A stretch of DNA of 8,367 nucleotides, from contig SLIY01000230.1 in assembly GCA_007135385.1 (NCBI GenBank), forward strand, positions 1-8,367, given 5' to 3'. Position numbers and translations under genes: made by a program. Shown here one piece after another: positions 6,198 to 8,367 of the stretch. Each line of letters starts with the position of its first letter. The stretch's first letter is position 1. A model generated the notes under the pieces. It saw nothing but the letters and a program-made list of their open reading frames with translations, was not told the origin of the DNA and ran no database searches. This stretch comes from Leptolyngbyaceae cyanobacterium CSSed165cm_216. Lineage in GTDB: Bacteria; Cyanobacteriota; Cyanobacteriia; Phormidesmidales; Phormidesmidaceae.

Positions 6198-6512
6198 GTG
6201 CCGGTTGGCCCCATCGGACTCTTATGCATTCGCCGCTCCCTGGTGTTGACGCTAGCCAATCCCACCACTATCCTGTCATTCATCGCAATGTTTGTCGGGC
6301 TGGGCCTCCCCAGGGGCGATCGCCCCTGGGGAGCGTCTATGGTTCTGGTTGTCGGGGTCTTTTTAGGCTCGGCCCTGTGGTGGGTGTGTCTGAGTTGGGG
6401 TGTAACGGTTTTTAGACAAAGGCTGACACCAACTCGCCTGGTCTGGTTAAATCGGCTAGCTGGGGCAGCTATCCTAGCCTTTGGCCTGGGGGCCATTGCC
6501 CTCAGTCTTTAA
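6198..6512 (+). pseudogene. LysE-family exporter remnant with internal deletion
   Basis: The 104-codon open frame from GTG 6198 reads VPVGPIGLLCIRRSL and then directly VLTLANPTTILSF. In LysE/RhtB amino-acid exporters (about 200-210 residues, six helices) the first segment belongs near residues 13-27 and the second near residue 118, so roughly 90-100 residues are missing in frame. The part before PVGPIG is also lost: the frame runs back only through KCGAVTPKR to a stop at 6168-6170, and no frame upstream encodes the hydrophobic first helix. The C-terminal end looks intact, with GVFLGSALWW, LNRLAGAAILAFGL and a normal stop. What remains would contain only about two or three helices. It is best read as a decaying gene kept open by chance, although a short expressed protein cannot be excluded. 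A 28-bp palindrome sits inside its coding frame. Confidence 0.75.
6306..6333. repeat. 28-bp perfect palindrome with HIP1 core
   Basis: The half-site CTCCCCAGGGGCGA (6306-6319) is followed at once by its exact reverse complement (6320-6333), with GCGATCGC at the centre (6316-6323). In the LysE frame it encodes LPRGDRPWG, in a loop between two membrane segments. It looks like an extended HIP1 element inserted into, or grown within, a tolerant loop. Confidence 0.85.
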
Positions 6513-6534
6513 GTGCTTGGTCTTTAAGGACTTG
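6505..6534 (+). repeat. 15-base imperfect tandem duplication at the LysE remnant stop
   Basis: Two adjacent 15-base units, GTCTTTAAGTGCTTG (6505-6519) and GTCTTTAAGGACTTG (6520-6534), agree at 13 of 15 positions. The first covers the stop codon of the LysE remnant. It resembles the small duplications after ribF and after the M23 peptidase gene. Confidence 0.55.
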
Positions 6535-6603
6535 GCCTGGTCGGGTAACGTGTTGACGCTGGTCTAACAGCAGCGATGACCCTTAAACAGCAGGATAGAG
6601 AGT

Positions 6604-7830
6604 GTGACCACACATCAGCATCTAGGGTTGAAACGTGACCAGAGGCATGGCCTTTGGCCCCATCAAAGGCAAGTCAAATGGCTGGTGGGGGGGGTTTTGG
6701 TCATGCTGCTGATTGGGGTGGGGGCAATACAGGCTCTGGCTCAGGCCCCACATTCAACTCAGCCGATGCTGGTGGCTGAATCGATTGAGGACTTACAACA
6801 GCAGCAACAAACCCTGGACGAGCAACGGCGTCAACTTCAACAACAGCAAACTGAGCTACAAAACCGCCAGGCGGACTCAGAATCTACCCTGGAAAGTCTA
6901 GAGCACAATATTGTCTATACCGCCAACCAGATTGCTGACACGGAATATCGCTTAGAACAGGCGATGACAGCTCTAGAGCAATTGCAACAGGAGTTGGAAG
7001 CCGCCGAAAAAAACTATGAAGACGTGCGCACCGGTACCGTGGCCCGATTACAATTTTTGCAGCGTCAGCAGGGTAGCGAAGGCTGGGCAGTACTCTTGCA
7101 AAGCCAGAACTTTAATCAGTTTTTAGACCGCCAATATCAACTCAAGCGAGTTTACGCCGCGGACCGCCAGGTGCTAGAAGAACTGAGGGTTCAAGCTGAG
7201 GCGATTCAACAACAAAAGGCTGCTGTGGAGGAGCAGCGTAACCAGGTGGCGTTGCTACGGCAGCAGTTGCTCTCTCAAAAGCAACAGTATGAAGCTGAAG
7301 CGGCTGAAGAAAAACAGTTAATTAGTCGTTTGCAAGATCGACGGGGGGCGCTGGAAGCGGCCGAAAACCAGCTCGCCCGCGATTCTGAGCAAATTGCGGC
7401 ATTGATTCGGCAGAAGGTGGCTGCCCAGACTGGGGTTGTGCGTGGGACAGGCCGCTTTGTAATCCCTACCAATGCCCGGATTTCCAGTGGCTTTGGCAAT
7501 CGGATACATCCAATTTTGGGCTACAGCCGCTTCCACAGTGGTGTCGATTTCGCTGCCAGCCATGGCACCACCATTCGAGCCGCCGATTCAGGCCGGGTGA
7601 TTTTTTCAGGTTGGTATGGCGGCTATGGGCAGACAGTGATTGTGGACCATGGTGGTGGGCTATCTACTCTCTATGCCCATGCCAGTCGTCTGTTTGTCAG
7701 AGAGGGGCAGTCGGTAAAGCAGGGGGAGGCGATCGCAGCGGTTGGCTCTACTGGCCTCTCCACCGGCCCCCACCTACATTTTGAGGTACGCCAAAACGGT
7801 AATCCAGTGAATCCGATGGGTTACCTGTAA
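6604..7830 (+). CDS. M23-family peptidoglycan hydrolase with coiled coil
   Basis: The 408-residue protein is a secreted or anchored zinc metallopeptidase that cuts peptide cross-links in peptidoglycan, or activates an amidase that does. Residues 1-25 are basic and His-rich, 26-46 form a hydrophobic signal/anchor (WLVGGVLVMLLIGVG) with a possible cleavage after ALAQA (44-48). A long Gln/Glu-rich coiled coil spans about 60-275; it is interrupted near 159-182 by a short segment (WAVLLQSQNFNQFLDRQYQL) like that in EnvC, PcsB and CwlO coiled coils, which FtsEX controls. The M23 (LytM) domain covers about 288-404, with ligands His311 and Asp315 (FHSGVDF), His359 (LYAHAS), and His390/His392 (GPHLHFEV). 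All catalytic residues are present, unlike the degenerate E. coli EnvC, so direct hydrolase activity is likely. The start is GTG 6604 with AGGA at 6592-6595. A role in cell division or septum splitting is inferred. Confidence 0.93.
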   Translation: MTTHQHLGLKRDQRHGLWPHQRQVKWLVGGVLVMLLIGVGAIQALAQAPHSTQPMLVAESIEDLQQQQQTLDEQRRQLQQQQTELQNRQADSESTLESLEHNIVYTANQIADTEYRLEQAMTALEQLQQELEAAEKNYEDVRTGTVARLQFLQRQQGSEGWAVLLQSQNFNQFLDRQYQLKRVYAADRQVLEELRVQAEAIQQQKAAVEEQRNQVALLRQQLLSQKQQYEAEAAEEKQLISRLQDRRGALEAAENQLARDSEQIAALIRQKVAAQTGVVRGTGRFVIPTNARISSGFGNRIHPILGYSRFHSGVDFAASHGTTIRAADSGRVIFSGWYGGYGQTVIVDHGGGLSTLYAHASRLFVREGQSVKQGEAIAAVGSTGLSTGPHLHFEVRQNGNPVNPMGYL

Positions 7831-7859
7831 GCCAGCACAGGAAAACCAATCAGGACATT

Positions 7860-7887
7860 TTGACCAGGTCGGCTTGACCAGGTCGGC
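7860..7887. repeat. Perfect 14-base tandem duplication after the M23 gene
   Basis: TTGACCAGGTCGGC occurs twice back to back (7860-7873 and 7874-7887) without mismatch, 29 bases after the M23 stop. Each unit contains GACC-A-GGTC, which is palindromic apart from its centre, so each copy could also be a dyad binding site. A simple recent slippage duplication is the plainer explanation. Confidence 0.65.
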
Positions 7888-7916
7888 AGCCCCCGTAACC
7901 ACGGCTAGACTCACCA

Positions 7917-7942
7917 CCTAGCTAGGCTGGGTGGGTGGGTGG
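7917..7942 (+). other. Short palindrome and G-tract run
   Basis: CCTAGCTAGG (7917-7926) is a perfect 10-bp palindrome. Immediately after it, GGGTGGGTGGGTGG (7929-7942) places three G3 tracts and a G2 tract with one-base spacers on the plus strand. This could fold as a two-tetrad G-quadruplex, and it lies just beyond the stop of the small minus-strand ORF at 7951. No function is known. Confidence 0.35.
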
Positions 7943-7950
7943 CCTACAGT

Positions 7951-8085
7951 TTATCCCTTACTTTTTTTGACATGCTCCATAATCCGCATTTTGCGGGCAT
8001 CATTTCCTTTGGGATAGGGGATGATATCGAACTTAATTTTGCTAGTCAGTGCAATGTGCTGTTTAATCTGCTCTTTGCTAGCCAT
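7951..8085 (-). CDS. Small hypothetical protein, 44 residues
   Basis: The frame runs from ATG at 8085-8083 to TAA at 7953-7951. The product starts MASKEQIKQHIALTSK and contains PYPKGNDARKMRIMEH in its second half, ending VKKSKG. It is basic (ten Lys and two Arg against five Asp/Glu) and has no membrane segment, signal peptide or Cys pairs. AGGT (minus strand, 8099-8096) lies 10 bases before the ATG. The ordered mix of charged and hydrophobic residues, with no low complexity, looks like a real short protein rather than chance. I do not recognise the family. A nucleic-acid-binding or complex-accessory role would be speculation. A weak CTGACT / TAGATT promoter pair can be read upstream on the minus strand. 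No other frame in this stretch is plausible. Confidence 0.55.
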   Translation of the reverse strand: MASKEQIKQHIALTSKIKFDIIPYPKGNDARKMRIMEHVKKSKG

Positions 8086-8147
8086 AAGCTAATTTACCTA
8101 ATCTAATGGGTCCAAATATTCAGTCAGTTTGGTGATCTTTAGCCTCT

Positions 8148-8228
8148 AGAACCCCAGTACAGATCCCAGGGTTCTGCCCTGGGGTGCCCCAACATTCATA
8201 GCCAGTCAGCCCGAGAACCTTGGGATCT
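8148..8228. repeat. Cluster of overlapping inverted repeats
   Basis: Several pairings compete here. CCCAGGG (8165-8171) and CCCTGGG (8177-8183) form a perfect 7-bp hairpin with a TTCTG loop. ACCCCAG (8151-8157) can instead pair with CTGGGGT (8179-8185). AGAACCC (8148-8154) can pair with GGGTTCT (8169-8175). AGATCCCAGGGTTCT (8161-8175) is matched by AGAACCTTGGGATCT (8214-8228) in inverted orientation at 14 of 15 positions, and the odd pair would be a G-U wobble in RNA. The right arm ends on the first base of the TTGACA at 8228. It lies between the small minus-strand ORF and the possible gene at the right edge. An operator, a structured leader of the small ORF, or a small interspersed element are all possible. 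Confidence 0.6.
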
Positions 8229-8255
8229 TGACATACTGTACTGATGCTCTAGAAG
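8228..8255 (+). promoter_or_regulatory. Candidate promoter for the gene at the right edge
   Basis: A perfect -35 box TTGACA (8228-8233) is followed after 16 bases by TAGAAG (8250-8255), which matches the -10 consensus at four of six positions. It would give a leader of about 50 bases before the ATG at 8311. The -35 overlaps the end of the inverted repeat cluster, so binding there could block it. Confidence 0.35.
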
Positions 8256-8310
8256 ATCGTGAGACACCAATTTTCTTTCACTGTAGCTTTTTTGTGGCTC
8301 TGCTGTGCGG

Positions 8311-8367
8311 ATGAAGCCTGGACCCAGCGTTAATCAGGTCGAGGGGTTAGGATCACTGTCGTGGCTA
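8311..8367 (+). CDS. Possible gene start, truncated by the window edge
   Basis: From ATG 8311 the frame is open for 19 codons to the right edge and begins MKPGPSVNQVEG. It is the only one of the three plus-strand frames open at the edge, and all three minus-strand frames hit stops within about 40 bases of it. An in-frame GTG at 8305 could be the start instead; a TAG at 8284 closes the frame upstream. No clear Shine-Dalgarno is present. Too little is visible to name a family. Confidence 0.3.
   Translation, partial: MKPGPSVNQVEGLGSLSWL

Larger units (their letters stand above)
1190..7736. repeat. Eight dispersed HIP1 octamers (GCGATCGC)
   Basis: Perfect GCGATCGC sites occur at 1190-1197 (pheS), 1709-1716 (surE), 2896-2903 (MBL hydrolase), 3579-3586, 3833-3840 and 4117-4124 (ribF), 6316-6323 (LysE remnant) and 7729-7736 (M23 gene). 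All lie in coding sequence. About 0.13 would be expected in random sequence of equal base use, so the roughly one-per-kilobase density is a strong sign of a HIP1-rich cyanobacterium. Confidence 0.95.

Noticed and set aside
6131..6496. Minus-strand frame opposite the LysE remnant
   Set aside because: The plus strand shows recognisable LysE motifs and membrane segments; the antisense product is Arg/Pro/Thr-rich without known features.
7961..7972. TTGACA with T-run as a promoter or terminator
   Set aside because: It lies inside the coding sequence of the small minus-strand ORF, where the T-run is its Lys codons, and no stem precedes it.

Overview
The window looks like a piece of cyanobacterial chromosome. 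The evidence is eight perfect copies of the cyanobacterial HIP1 octamer GCGATCGC, a heptanucleotide tandem repeat of the STRR kind, a DUF4079-type membrane protein, and moderately high G+C. The protein flavour suggests a filamentous Leptolyngbya/Nodosilinea-like lineage, but this is inference and no species can be named.

Layout, left to right. Positions 1-116 (minus) hold the start of a lipoprotein gene that runs off the left edge. A hairpin lies in its leader. pheS (259-1260, minus) and surE (1334-2167, plus) are divergent and share a compact spacer with back-to-back -10-like boxes. A 428-base spacer follows, with a 9-bp inverted repeat, a 10-unit heptanucleotide array and a possible promoter. 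Then come three plus-strand genes: a metallo-beta-lactamase-fold hydrolase (2596-3483), ribF (3537-4610) and a MoxR-type AAA+ ATPase (4671-5579). A DUF4079 membrane protein (5615-6097, minus) converges on moxR. Next is a collapsed LysE-family exporter gene (6198-6512, plus), which has lost its N-terminus and its centre and carries a 28-bp perfect palindrome built on HIP1. An EnvC/PcsB-like M23 peptidase (6604-7830, plus) follows. The right end holds a 44-codon minus-strand ORF (7951-8085), a knot of overlapping inverted repeats (8148-8228) touching a perfect TTGACA -35 box, and the likely start of a gene leaving the window (8311 onward).

The genes are mostly unlinked housekeeping functions: phenylalanyl-tRNA charging, nucleotide dephosphorylation, FMN/FAD synthesis and peptidoglycan remodelling. 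I see no defence, secondary-metabolite or phage cluster. The less ordinary content is small: the decayed exporter, the short tandem duplications in spacers, the structured DNA near the right end, and the unrecognised small ORF. I could not identify a convincing new multi-gene system.
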